64,000 nucleotides of DNA from Andeanibacterium fulvum (GTDB taxonomy: Bacteria > Pseudomonadota > Alphaproteobacteria > Sphingomonadales > Sphingomonadaceae): the NCBI RefSeq assembly GCF_037154085.1, contig NZ_JBANRM010000003.1:372001-436000 (forward strand), in the 5' to 3' direction. Every line of letters starts with the position of its first letter. Positions within the stretch are counted from its first letter, which is position 1. The translations under genes and the position numbers were made by a program. This document shows, piece by piece, positions 34,524-43,140 of the stretch. The notes below the pieces were generated by a model. That model made no database searches. It was not told where the DNA came from and worked only from the letters and a program-made list of their open reading frames with translations.

Positions 34524-35350
34524 GCCCTGCGGGCCTCGACATCCGTTTCGAAGGGCTGGCCAAGAGCTGGCCCGACGGGACGAGAGCGCTCGACGCGATC
34601 GACCTCGCCATTCCTGCCGGGCAATTCTGCGTGCTGCTGGGCCATTCGGGCGCGGGCAAGTCCACTCTGCTGCGCTGCGTGAACGGGCTGGAGACGCCCA
34701 GCGAGGGCCGCGTGCTGATCGGCGGGCAGCCGGTCGAGCGCCGCGCCCTGCCCGGCCTGCGCCGCCGGATCGCCATGGTTCACCAGCATTTTGGCCTCGT
34801 CTCGCGCTCCAGCGGGGCGGCCAATGTCATGGCCGGGGCCGTTGCCCTGCTGCCGCTCTGGCGCGTGCTGACGGGGCTTTATCCCGAGGCGCTGAAACGC
34901 AAGGCCTGCGCGCTGCTCGAAGCGGTCGGCCTCGAGGAAGCGCATCTGCACCGCCGGGCCGAGCAGCTTTCCGGCGGGCAGCAGCAGCGCCTCGGCCTCG
35001 CCCGCGCCTTCATGGCCGATCCGGCGATCATCCTGGCCGACGAGCCGGTCGCCAGCCTCGATCCCGCTCTGGGCCGCGAAGTGCTCGAACTGCTCAAGGC
35101 GCAGGCGCGCGAACATGGCACCACGGTGCTGTGCAGCCTGCACCAGCTCGATCTCGCCCGTGCCTTTGCCGACCGGATCGTGGCCCTGCATCGCGGCCGG
35201 GTGATCTTCGACCGCCCGCCCGAGGCGCTGTGCGAACGCGATCTGGCCGTGATCTATGCCAAGGCCGAACCCGCCGCGCATGCCGCGCCGGTTCCCCAGC
35301 CCCAGACCCAGACCCAGCCACAGACTCTGGCGCTGAAGGAGGCCGTATGA
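34520..35350 (+). CDS. phnC: PhnC-type ABC transporter ATPase
   Basis: Protein of 276 residues. Walker A GHSGAGKST (41-49), Q-loop MVHQHF, signature LSGGQQQRLGLARA (about 151-164), Walker B IILADEP and D-loop SLDPAL follow in the normal order. It starts with GTG overlapping the PhnD stop and ends overlapping the permease ATG. The C-terminal 25 residues are an unusual Gln/Thr/Pro repeat (QPQTQTQPQT), probably low-complexity drift. Energises the PhnDCE importer. Confidence 0.92.
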   Translation: MSPAGLDIRFEGLAKSWPDGTRALDAIDLAIPAGQFCVLLGHSGAGKSTLLRCVNGLETPSEGRVLIGGQPVERRALPGLRRRIAMVHQHFGLVSRSSGAANVMAGAVALLPLWRVLTGLYPEALKRKACALLEAVGLEEAHLHRRAEQLSGGQQQRLGLARAFMADPAIILADEPVASLDPALGREVLELLKAQAREHGTTVLCSLHQLDLARAFADRIVALHRGRVIFDRPPEALCERDLAVIYAKAEPAAHAAPVPQPQTQTQPQTLALKEAV

Positions 35351-36351
35351 CGGCCGCCTCGCATTCGCCGGGCTGGGCCTATCCGCAGCCCTTCGGCACG
35401 AAAAGCCTCCTCATCGTCGTGGCGGCGCTCGCCCTGCTGTTCTTCACCGGGCAGCGGGTGGAGGTGGGCCGCATGCTCTCCCTCACCGGCACGGCCCTGC
35501 TCGAAAAGGCGGGCGTCGCGGAGGGCACAGATGCGGGCAAGGGCCTGGGCAATGTGATGGGCCGGCTCTTCCCGATCCAGATTTCGGACCGGCAGGACGT
35601 GGCCCGGATGGAAGATTTCGATCCCGGCCATCTGCCGCCCTTCGCCTATATCGAGGAAATCCGCTCCACCGAACAGGCGCTCAATCCCGCCACGCTCCGG
35701 CTGGAGGCGCGACCGGTTACGAAGACCTATCTCGTCCGCCCGCTCGGCTATCTCGGCCATGTCGCGATCAAGATCCTGGAGACGCTGGAAATCGCCCTGT
35801 GGGGCACTCTGGTGGGCGTGGTGCTGGGCCTGCCGCTCGCCATGCTCGGCGCGCGCAACGTCACCCATCAGGGCGGCATCCGCTTTGTCGCACGCTCGGT
35901 CGTCAGCTTCCTGCGCGCGGTGCCCGAACTCATCAGCGCCCTGTTTCTGGTGATTGCCTATGGCTTCGGCCCGATCGCCGGCTTCATGGCTCTGGGCCTC
36001 CACGCGGTGGGCGTGCTGGGCAAGTTCTATGCCGACGATATGGAGAACGCCGATCCGCGCCCGCAAGAGGCACTGGCGGCCATCGGCGCCGGGCAGCTGG
36101 CCATCTGGCGCCTCGCCATCGTTCCGCAGGTGATGCCGCAATTCGTCGGCGCGACGCTCTACGTGCTCGATCGCAACGTCCGCATGGCCACGGTGATCGG
36201 CCTCGTGGGTGCGGGCGGCATCGGGCAGGAACTCAAGGGCCGCTACGACATGTTCGAATATGGCCATGTCGGCACGATCCTGATCGCCATCTTCCTTGTC
36301 GTCCTCGTGCTGGACCAGATTTCGGCCCGGCTGCGGCGACGCTTCCTCTGA
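35347..36351 (+). CDS. phnE: PhnE-type ABC transporter permease
   Basis: Protein of 334 residues. One N-terminal helix, a periplasmic segment of about 90 residues (60-140) and a C-terminal permease core of five helices with the EAA-type loop ADPRPQEALAAIGAGQLAIWRLAI (about 235-258). LRAVPELISALFLV and MATVIGLVGAGGIGQEL are conserved in PhnE proteins. The ATG at 35347 overlaps the ATPase stop. With the preceding two genes it forms a complete phosphonate-class importer. Confidence 0.92.
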   Translation: MTAASHSPGWAYPQPFGTKSLLIVVAALALLFFTGQRVEVGRMLSLTGTALLEKAGVAEGTDAGKGLGNVMGRLFPIQISDRQDVARMEDFDPGHLPPFAYIEEIRSTEQALNPATLRLEARPVTKTYLVRPLGYLGHVAIKILETLEIALWGTLVGVVLGLPLAMLGARNVTHQGGIRFVARSVVSFLRAVPELISALFLVIAYGFGPIAGFMALGLHAVGVLGKFYADDMENADPRPQEALAAIGAGQLAIWRLAIVPQVMPQFVGATLYVLDRNVRMATVIGLVGAGGIGQELKGRYDMFEYGHVGTILIAIFLVVLVLDQISARLRRRFL

Positions 36352-36377
36352 TCCCATCCCCTGCAGGAGACTGTCCC

Positions 36378-38477
36378 GTGGTGAAGAACAACAGGCGCGA
36401 TTTTCTGAAAGGCCTCGGCACGCTGGGTGCCGCCAGCGCCTTTCCGCTGAGCATCGAGCGTGCGCTCGCCCTGCCGGCAAAGCGCATCACGGGCTCCATC
36501 AAGGATGTGAAGCACATCGTGATCCTGATGCAGGAGAACCGCAGCTTCGACCATTATTTCGGCACCATGAAGGGCGTGCGCGGCTTTGGCGACCGCCACA
36601 CCGTGCCGCTGCCGGGCGGGCGCAGCGTGTGGGAACAGTCCAACGGCGCGCGCGTGCTGCCGCCCTTCTGGCTGGACACGGAAAAGACCAACGGCATGAA
36701 GGTGCCGGGCACGCCGCACAGCTTCTCCGATGCGCAGGCGGCATGGAACCAGGGCAGCTTCGGCCTGTGGCCCAAGTTCAAGACCGACTATTCCATGGGC
36801 TATTACAAGCGCGAGGACATCCCCTTCCAGTTCGCGCTGGCCGAAGCCTTCACCATTTGCGACGCCTATCATTGCTCGATCACCACGGGCACCGATCCCA
36901 ATCGCATCGTCTTCTGGTCCGGCTCGAACTTCGACCCCGCCGAACAGGCCGCCGGCCGCAATTGCCGTGAGGACAAGTCGGAGCCGAACAATCTGCGCTG
37001 CTGGATCAAGGGCGCCCTGCCGGAACCGGGCTATACCTATGCCGGCAACGATCTCGAATGGCAGACCATCCCCGAAGTGCTGGAACAGCACGGGGTGGAC
37101 TGGCGCATCTATCAGGACCCGAACGATAACTGGACCGGCGCGATGCATGGCGGGCTGGCCTTCAAGGGCTTCCGCAACTGCAAGCCGGGCGAGCCGCTTT
37201 ACGAGCGCGGGATGAAGCACTGGTCGCTCGAACAGCTGGAGCAGGACGTGCTGAACGGCACTCTGCCTGCCGTTTCCTGGGTGCTGCCGCCCAAGGAATG
37301 GTCGGAACACCCCTCCGCCTCCACGCCCATCGAAGGCGCGGAATATACCGCGCGCATTCTGGACGCGCTGACCGCCAATCCGGACGTCTGGGCCAGCACC
37401 GTCTTCTTCCAGACCTTCGACGAGAATGATGGGCTGTTCGACCACCTGCCTCCCCCGGCCCCGCCCTCCTTCAATCTCGACGGCACACTGGCCGGCAAGG
37501 CCACCTTCCCGCTGGACGGCCACTATTTCGACGATCACGAGGACAAATACACCTCGCGCGACGATAACGTCACCGGCACCACCCGCCCCTTCGGCCTGGG
37601 CCCGCGCGTGCCGCTCTACGTCGTCTCGCCCTGGAGCAAGGGTGGCTGGGTCAGCTCGGAAACCTTCGACCACACCTCGGTCGGCCGGTTCCTCGAACAG
37701 CGGTTCGGCGTGACCATCCCGGCGATCAGCCCCTGGCACCGCAAGATGTGCGGCGACCTGACATCGTGCTTCGATTTCAGCATGGAAGGCGATGCCGCCT
37801 TCCCGCCGCTGCCCGATGCCAGCGGTTCGGTGGCCGTGCTGGCGGAACATCTCAAGCGCCCCAAGATCCTGCCCCCGCGCGCGGCCGAAGGGCTGTTCCA
37901 GGAAGAAGGCCTGCGCCGTGCGCGCCCGCTGCCTTACGTGCTGCATGTCGATGCGAAGGCCACGGGCGGCACGATCACGCTCGGCTTCGTCAACGATGGC
38001 AAGGCGGGCGCCACCTTCCATGTCTATGACAAGCTCCACCTCGACCGCATCCCGCGCCGCTATTGCGTGGAAGCGGGCAAGGCGCTGAGCGACGAATGGG
38101 CCATCGACCCCAGGCAGGGCGCGGACCTGCTGGTGCTGGGGCCCAACGGCTTCATGCGCTCCTTCACTGCCCGCGCCGGCGCCGCCCTGCCCGCCTTCAC
38201 GGCACGCTACGATACAGCAGGCCAGTCGGTCGGCCTGACGCTGGAAAGCGCCGCGCAGGGCGATCTCGCGCTGACGCTGGGCAACGATTTGTATGGCGCC
38301 AATCCGCGCAAGCAAATCTCGCTGGCACAGGGCAGGAAGGCCAATGCCAGCTGGCCCGCCTCGCAAAGCCATGGCTGGTACGATTTCACCATCGACGCGG
38401 AAGGCTGGACCATCCGCCTTGCGGGCCGGATCGAGGACGGCAAGCCGGGCGTGAGCGATCCACTGCTGCGGGCTTGA
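36378..38477 (+). CDS. Tat-exported phosphocholine-type phospholipase C
   Basis: Protein of 699 residues, the length of non-haemolytic phospholipase C (PlcN) of Pseudomonas. Twin-arginine signal NNRRDFLKGLG at the N-terminus. The phosphoesterase core (about 45-450) has MQENRSFDHYFGTMKGVRGFGD, the signature of bacterial acid-phosphatase-like phospholipase C. The C-terminus (about 490-690) holds two beta-rich repeats of the DUF756 type. GTG at 36378 follows AGGAGA; a second GTG at 36381 is possible. 26 bp after the permease gene. It would release diacylglycerol and a phosphorylated head group, whose phosphorus the neighbouring importer may recover. Followed by a terminator. Confidence 0.92.
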   Translation: MVKNNRRDFLKGLGTLGAASAFPLSIERALALPAKRITGSIKDVKHIVILMQENRSFDHYFGTMKGVRGFGDRHTVPLPGGRSVWEQSNGARVLPPFWLDTEKTNGMKVPGTPHSFSDAQAAWNQGSFGLWPKFKTDYSMGYYKREDIPFQFALAEAFTICDAYHCSITTGTDPNRIVFWSGSNFDPAEQAAGRNCREDKSEPNNLRCWIKGALPEPGYTYAGNDLEWQTIPEVLEQHGVDWRIYQDPNDNWTGAMHGGLAFKGFRNCKPGEPLYERGMKHWSLEQLEQDVLNGTLPAVSWVLPPKEWSEHPSASTPIEGAEYTARILDALTANPDVWASTVFFQTFDENDGLFDHLPPPAPPSFNLDGTLAGKATFPLDGHYFDDHEDKYTSRDDNVTGTTRPFGLGPRVPLYVVSPWSKGGWVSSETFDHTSVGRFLEQRFGVTIPAISPWHRKMCGDLTSCFDFSMEGDAAFPPLPDASGSVAVLAEHLKRPKILPPRAAEGLFQEEGLRRARPLPYVLHVDAKATGGTITLGFVNDGKAGATFHVYDKLHLDRIPRRYCVEAGKALSDEWAIDPRQGADLLVLGPNGFMRSFTARAGAALPAFTARYDTAGQSVGLTLESAAQGDLALTLGNDLYGANPRKQISLAQGRKANASWPASQSHGWYDFTIDAEGWTIRLAGRIEDGKPGVSDPLLRA

Positions 38478-38515
38478 GATCTGGGAGAGCACGGCGTTTG
38501 ACGCGTCGTGCATAT

Positions 38516-38556
38516 CCGGGCGGGGTGATGGGTGTCACCTCGCCCGGTTTTATTTG
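38516..38556 (+). terminator. Rho-independent terminator of the phospholipase operon
   Basis: CCGGGCGGGGTGA (38516-38528) pairs with TCACCTCGCCCGG (38535-38547) with one G-U pair and a 6-nt loop, followed by TTTTATTTG. It ends the Phn/phospholipase run. Confidence 0.85.
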
Positions 38557-38573
38557 TCGTTCCAGCCTCCGTT

Positions 38574-38593
38574 CGTCCTGAGCCTGTCGAAGG
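38574..38593. repeat. Dispersed sphingomonad-type repeat, copy 1
   Basis: CGTCCTGAGCCTGTCGAAGG is a short dispersed repeat often seen in sphingomonad intergenic regions (from memory). An inverted copy, with one change over the 17 shared bases, is at 39110-39126. The two flank the small ORF at 38728-38937. Confidence 0.55.
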
Positions 38594-38727
38594 GCGCGCG
38601 CCAAGGCAGAACGGATACCTGTATCCAAGGACATTTCCGGCAGGCAGCCATTGAGGGCCAGTCTGAAAACAGACATTTCGGACAGGACGACATTGCGGAC
38701 GTTCTCGCGCCTGCGTAGCATGCCGTC

Positions 38728-38937
38728 ATGCCAACCGTAGAAGCCTTCGACCACGAAGACGCCCTGAAACCGCTATTCACAGCGGAGTTTGAATTCCTAC
38801 CCCGCATTGGTGAGTATCTCTCGATCGATACTCCACCGGGCTACTTCAAATACTACAATGTAGTCGAAGTCTGGCATCGGCAGGACGCAGAGGGTGGCGT
38901 TTTCCGAGCTTGCATACGCATTGAAGAGACAGACTGA
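38728..38937 (+). CDS. Small hypothetical protein
   Basis: Reading frame of 69 residues from ATG at 38728 with balanced, acidic, globular composition (EFLPRIGEYLSIDTPPGYFKYY). It reads like a small soluble protein with a beta-rich core rather than a shadow, since no long frame overlaps it. No family recognised. It sits alone between the phospholipase terminator and the allophanate hydrolase gene, flanked by two inverted repeat copies. The base composition is less GC-rich than its neighbours, which could indicate a separate origin. Confidence 0.5.
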   Translation: MPTVEAFDHEDALKPLFTAEFEFLPRIGEYLSIDTPPGYFKYYNVVEVWHRQDAEGGVFRACIRIEETD

Positions 38938-39109
38938 CCACGGTCCGCTTCCCTCCCCCTTTCAGCCGTAGGGCTAGCGAGCCGCGCCACTCCTTGGCCG
39001 ACACTCCTTCAGACCGGAAATCGGCCACGCGGCGTGGCTCGATCACTCGCCCCATTCCCTGTCTGAACATCGGCAGGTGGGCTCACAACTCTGCCGATGT
39101 TCCGCGCGT

Positions 39110-39126
39110 CCTTCGACAGGCTCGGG
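39110..39126. repeat. Dispersed sphingomonad-type repeat, copy 2 (inverted)
   Basis: CCTTCGACAGGCTCGGG is the reverse complement of the core of the copy at 38577-38593 with one substitution. It lies just before the stop of the convergent allophanate hydrolase gene. Confidence 0.55.
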
Positions 39127-39155
39127 AAGAGCGGGTGTGGGGAAGAGAGCTCAGC

Positions 39156-40940
39156 TCACCCCTTCAGCGAAGCAATATAGGCCCGCCAGCCGCCAAACGA
39201 CGTAACGTCCTTCGATCCCTCCATCGCGCGCGGTTCGGCCACGAAGCCTTTCACTTCGCTGCCATCCTCCAGCGCCACCGTGCCGATGGCGAGCGGTGCG
39301 GGGACTTCCTCCACGAAGCTGCCGAAGCCGGCGTAATCCATTTCGTAGATTTCCAGTTCCAGCGCGCTGCCATCGGCCTCGCCCACATGGATCAGGGCAG
39401 GCTTGGGCGGCGTGGTTTCCATGGCATAGAGGCGATAGGCAGGAGCGGTCTTGGCCTTGCGCACCAGCCGGGCATTGCGCTCTTCCAGCTGGAAGTGGAG
39501 CGGCATGCCGTGGAGATGCGCGCCGACCACGGCGAGCTGGATATCCGCTTTGTGCGGCGTTTCGTCGAGCGGCGGCGTAGCGGCCATGGTCTGGTTCTCC
39601 TGAAAGGCGGAAGCGAGATCGAGCAGGAAGCTGTCGGCCCAGGCCGGGCCCATCAGCGTGACGCCAAAGCCGGTGCCATTGGCGCGGAAGCCCGCCGGGA
39701 TCGCCAGCGCGCTCATGTCCAGCAGGTTCACGAAATTGGTATAGAGGCCCAGATTGCTGTTCAGCGCCACCGGATCGGCCAGCAATTGCTCCTTCGTGTA
39801 GATCGTGGGCGTGGTCGGCAGCACCAACACGTCCACCGCGCGCCAGATGGCCTGCGCAGCGCGTTCATAGTGCTTGAGCGCATATTGCCCCTCGAACGCA
39901 TCGACCGCGCTCTTGCCCACGCCAGACTGGACGATCCCGCGCACGACCGGATGGATCGCCTTGGGGTTCGCTTCCAGCAGGCCCTTCAGCGCGGCAGTGC
40001 GTTCCGCCACCCAGGGGCCGGAATAGAGCAGCTGCGCGCAATCGAGCAGTTGGGAAATCTCCACTTCCACCACTTCGCCAAGCGTCGCGGCATGGCGCGC
40101 GGCCTCGGCATACAGGGCGGCGGATTCCCCATCGCCCAGGAAGTGCAAATCTTCCTTGCGGGGAATGCCGATGCGCGGCTTTTCCGGCGCGATGAAGGCC
40201 GCGGCCTCGCGCGAATAGATGTCTTCCTCGTCGAACGCGGTCAACACGGCATCCACTGCGCGGGCATCGTCCAGCGAATGGGCGAACACGCTGACGCAAT
40301 CGAGCGAGCGGCAGGCAGGCAGCAACCCGCGCGTGCTCCAGCGGCCCTTGGTCGGCTTCAGCCCCACCAGCCCGTTGAACGCGGCCGGAACGCGGCCTGA
40401 CCCGGCCGTATCGGTGCCGAGCGCAAAGGCCACTACCCCTGCCGCCACAGAGACGGCCGAGCCGGAACTCGACCCGCCCGAGATATAGGCCGTATCGAAC
40501 ACGCAGCCGCATGCCCCGTAGGGAGAGCGGGTGCCGACGAGGCCGGTGGCGAACTGATCGAGATTGGTCTTGCCGATCAGCACTGCGCCTGCCGCCTGCA
40601 GCAGTTCCACCACGCGGGCGGAGCTTTCGGGGACATAGCCCGCCGAGGGGCAAGCCGCCGTCGTCACCATACCGGCAACGTCGAGATTATCCTTGGCCGC
40701 AAAGGGCACGCCCGCCAGCGGCAAATCTTCCCCGGTAGCAAGGCGGCGATCCACTTCGGCGGCGGCGGCGAGCACATCGGCGGCAGGAACCCGCGAAATC
40801 CAGACCTGCGGCTGCACTGCCTCATAGGCGTCGGCACGCGCCAATGCATCGCACGCAAAGCTTTCGGCAGAGCTTCCACCGGAGCGCACAGCCCGCACGA
40901 TTTCTCCGATCGAGCCAATCGGCCCGACACGTTCGTTCAT
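39156..40940 (-). CDS. atzF: Allophanate hydrolase
   Basis: Protein of 594 residues with both domains of allophanate hydrolase. The N-terminal amidase-signature domain has the Ser-cisSer-Lys triad (K83 in FAAKDNLDV, S157 in GGSSSGS, S181 in TDTAGSGR). The C-terminal domain (about 465-594) starts AVVGAHLHGMPLHFQL, as in AtzF and DUR1,2, and is needed for full conversion of allophanate to 2 NH3 and 2 CO2. It is the last gene of a run with a VOC protein, an amidohydrolase and a TonB receptor. No urea carboxylase or cyanuric-acid/biuret hydrolase of the AtzD/AtzE type is present, so allophanate must come from another route. Confidence 0.92.
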   Translation of the reverse strand: MNERVGPIGSIGEIVRAVRSGGSSAESFACDALARADAYEAVQPQVWISRVPAADVLAAAAEVDRRLATGEDLPLAGVPFAAKDNLDVAGMVTTAACPSAGYVPESSARVVELLQAAGAVLIGKTNLDQFATGLVGTRSPYGACGCVFDTAYISGGSSSGSAVSVAAGVVAFALGTDTAGSGRVPAAFNGLVGLKPTKGRWSTRGLLPACRSLDCVSVFAHSLDDARAVDAVLTAFDEEDIYSREAAAFIAPEKPRIGIPRKEDLHFLGDGESAALYAEAARHAATLGEVVEVEISQLLDCAQLLYSGPWVAERTAALKGLLEANPKAIHPVVRGIVQSGVGKSAVDAFEGQYALKHYERAAQAIWRAVDVLVLPTTPTIYTKEQLLADPVALNSNLGLYTNFVNLLDMSALAIPAGFRANGTGFGVTLMGPAWADSFLLDLASAFQENQTMAATPPLDETPHKADIQLAVVGAHLHGMPLHFQLEERNARLVRKAKTAPAYRLYAMETTPPKPALIHVGEADGSALELEIYEMDYAGFGSFVEEVPAPLAIGTVALEDGSEVKGFVAEPRAMEGSKDVTSFGGWRAYIASLKG

Positions 40941-40998
40941 TCCGCTACTCCGTCAGACAAGGGGCATTCGGGCGCCCCGGCGGGCGCCCGTTGCAAGG

Positions 40999-41490
40999 TC
41001 AGGCTTCGACGCCAACCTGCCAAAGTTCGCGAGCGGTCTCGAACACGCCCTGATCGTAGGAGAATTCGATCGTGTTCCCGTCCGGGTCCTTCAGGAAGCA
41101 GATGTAGCCGACGTCTTCCTTGGGGAACTGCATCGGGCCCAAGGCAAGGCAGCCGCCTTCGCGGGCCAGTTCGGCCACCGCATCGACCGCTTCCTTGGTG
41201 GGAAGTTCGATACCGATATGGGCGAAGGGGCCCAGCGGCAGATGCTGCTTGGGCGCAAAGGGATCGTGACCTTCGAAGAACTGCCCGGCGACGAGCACGA
41301 AGGCGCGTTCCTTCTCGTTCGGATCGGCAAGCCAGACGTTCTTCCCATCCTCGTCCTCGCGCTGGCGCAGCACACGCAGATGCGTGTATTTTTCATACCA
41401 GGCGATGGTGTCATCGACGCTTTTGACGGCGAGTGCGAGGTGGGTCCAGGTGGCCTTCTTGGGGCCAACCGAATGAACGATCTGATTCAC
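40999..41490 (-). CDS. VOC-superfamily (glyoxalase/dioxygenase-fold) protein
   Basis: Protein of 163 residues with a single glyoxalase/bleomycin-resistance/extradiol-fold domain: THLALAVKSVDDTIAWYEKY at the N-terminus, FAHIGIELPT in the middle and FLKDPDGNTIEFS at the end. His in THLAL, His in AHIGIE and Glu in TIEFS are the expected metal ligands. GTG at 41490 is chosen over the GTG at 41508 because AAGGAAG precedes it. It lies between the amidohydrolase and allophanate hydrolase genes on the same strand. It may be an isomerase, hydrolase or ring-cleaving dioxygenase; the exact reaction is open. Confidence 0.8.
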   Translation of the reverse strand: MNQIVHSVGPKKATWTHLALAVKSVDDTIAWYEKYTHLRVLRQREDEDGKNVWLADPNEKERAFVLVAGQFFEGHDPFAPKQHLPLGPFAHIGIELPTKEAVDAVAELAREGGCLALGPMQFPKEDVGYICFLKDPDGNTIEFSYDQGVFETARELWQVGVEA

Positions 41491-41620
41491 CTTGGTGCTT
41501 CCTTCCACTACGGATTGGCCTGCAACCTATCACCGCAGACGCATGCGCACTTTGCCACTGATGCCCAGATTTTGAACTGTACGCGCACGAGATGACGTGT
41601 CGCGACGCATTTCCGTCATC

Positions 41621-43018
41621 TCAGAGGATGGGCCACGGCGTCCGGATCGGCAGCCCGGTGCGTTCAACCAGCGCCTTCCCGGCAGGCACGGCCTCGGCGA
41701 TGAGTTTCTCCTCATCCAGCAGCAAGTTGCGCCCGCCATCGAGCACCTGACGCCCGTCGATCCACACGCTGTGAACACCGTTCGGCGGCGCATGCTGGGC
41801 AAGCTGGCCGACCGAATCGAAAATCGGCCCCCATTCGAGCAGGCGCGTATCGTGCAGTACGAAATCGGCCTTGTAGCCGGGGGCGAGCGTGCCAATCCGG
41901 TCTTCCCAGCCCATGCCCTTCGCACCATTTACGGTCATCAGTTCCATCAAGGTGGTGGAAGGCAGCAGATCCTGATCGCCGCGCGCATCGCGATAGCCGG
42001 CAGCCATCAGGCGCGCGGAAGAGAGGATATCGGTCGCATTGCCGTCCGTCCCCAGCATCACCGTGGCGCCGCCTTGCATCATTTCAAGATGCAGGCCCTG
42101 TTTGGCGAGCCCCATGCCGCCCTTGAAGGCCGCATCGGGGCAGTGAATGCAGGTGGTGCCCGTCTCCACCACCAGTTCCATCTCGCTGCGGTCGATTGCG
42201 GCGAGGTGCGTGATGCAGACATTGGGGCCCAGCGCGCCGATATCGGCCAGGTGCTCTACCGGGCGGCGATTATAGCGGGCCATGAACCAGTCCGGATCGG
42301 ACTGGCGCGGGCTCATATGGGCGGAAACCTTCAGCCCCTTGTCGTCGGCCAGCGCCTTGGCCGCCAGCCAGACCTCGTCGGGATTGGTCGAATGGCCGAC
42401 CAGCACAGGCCAGCAGGCCAGCATGCAATCGCCATCGTCGGGATAGGCCTCCACTTCGCCTTCCAGCAGGCCGATCGCCTCGGCGATCTTGGCCGCCTGA
42501 TCGGCGGAAGGATCGTAAGCGCGCCCTTCCACCCACTGGCCGACACGGCCGCGAATGCCTGCTTCGGCAAGGCCTTCCATCACTTCGTCGAGATGGATCA
42601 CTGTGCCCGCTTCGAGGAAAGTGGTGGTGCCGTAACGGATCATCGCCAGTGCCGAGAGCTGGGCGGAGAGCTTCTCATCCGCCGGAGTCTGCGACTTGAA
42701 CAGGGGGATGACCCACTTGGTGAGATTGTCGTTCCAGCTGTCGGTCGGAACGCGGCGCACGAACCCGCGGGTCAGCGGATCGGCGGTGATATGGATATGG
42801 CCGTCGACGAAGCCGGGCGAGATCACGAAACTGCTGCCGTCGCGCGTTTCCTTTGCGCGGACGATGCGTTCCGCTTCTTCCCGCCTGCCCACCATCACGA
42901 TGCGGTTGCCCTTGATGGCCAGCGCCCCGTCGCGGATCACATGACGCTGGGCGTTCATGGTGATGATTTCCGCGCCGGCGATGAGGAGATCGGCTTCGAT
43001 AATCGGCTGTTCGCTCAT
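41621..43018 (-). CDS. Amidohydrolase-superfamily enzyme (Atz/Trz/cytosine-deaminase-like)
   Basis: Protein of 465 residues from ATG 43018. TIM-barrel amidohydrolase with the metal motif GHIHIT (about residues 65-70), a later His in SAHMSP and THLAAID, and Asp in LGTDGN. The Atz/Trz/SsnA subgroup hydrolyses or deaminates heterocycles and guanidine-like compounds. It sits downstream of a TonB receptor and upstream of allophanate hydrolase, so it probably starts the breakdown of an N-rich heterocycle or ureide. Substrate not assignable. Confidence 0.85.
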   Translation of the reverse strand: MSEQPIIEADLLIAGAEIITMNAQRHVIRDGALAIKGNRIVMVGRREEAERIVRAKETRDGSSFVISPGFVDGHIHITADPLTRGFVRRVPTDSWNDNLTKWVIPLFKSQTPADEKLSAQLSALAMIRYGTTTFLEAGTVIHLDEVMEGLAEAGIRGRVGQWVEGRAYDPSADQAAKIAEAIGLLEGEVEAYPDDGDCMLACWPVLVGHSTNPDEVWLAAKALADDKGLKVSAHMSPRQSDPDWFMARYNRRPVEHLADIGALGPNVCITHLAAIDRSEMELVVETGTTCIHCPDAAFKGGMGLAKQGLHLEMMQGGATVMLGTDGNATDILSSARLMAAGYRDARGDQDLLPSTTLMELMTVNGAKGMGWEDRIGTLAPGYKADFVLHDTRLLEWGPIFDSVGQLAQHAPPNGVHSVWIDGRQVLDGGRNLLLDEEKLIAEAVPAGKALVERTGLPIRTPWPIL

Positions 43019-43057
43019 GCAATCCGTTTCCAATATGGCATTTCAAATGTGGTTACG

Positions 43058-43094
43058 GCCCCTTCCCGTATGCGGACGGGAAGGAGCCGCAATT
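43058..43094. terminator. Hairpin between receptor and amidohydrolase genes
   Basis: CCTTCCCGT (43061-43069) pairs with ACGGGAAGG with outer GGC/GCC pairs around a 6-nt loop. No U-tract. It may stabilise the receptor mRNA or limit transcription into the amidohydrolase gene, a common way to make the receptor in excess. Confidence 0.4.
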
Positions 43095-43140
43095 CTGTCT
43101 CTTCACTTCACTCTGCCCGCAAGGGCCGAGTGCCGGTGGC

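Noticed and set aside
36243..38513. Minus-strand frame of 756 codons across the phospholipase gene
   Set aside because: Antisense to the Tat-exported phospholipase; no recognisable domain. Shadow.
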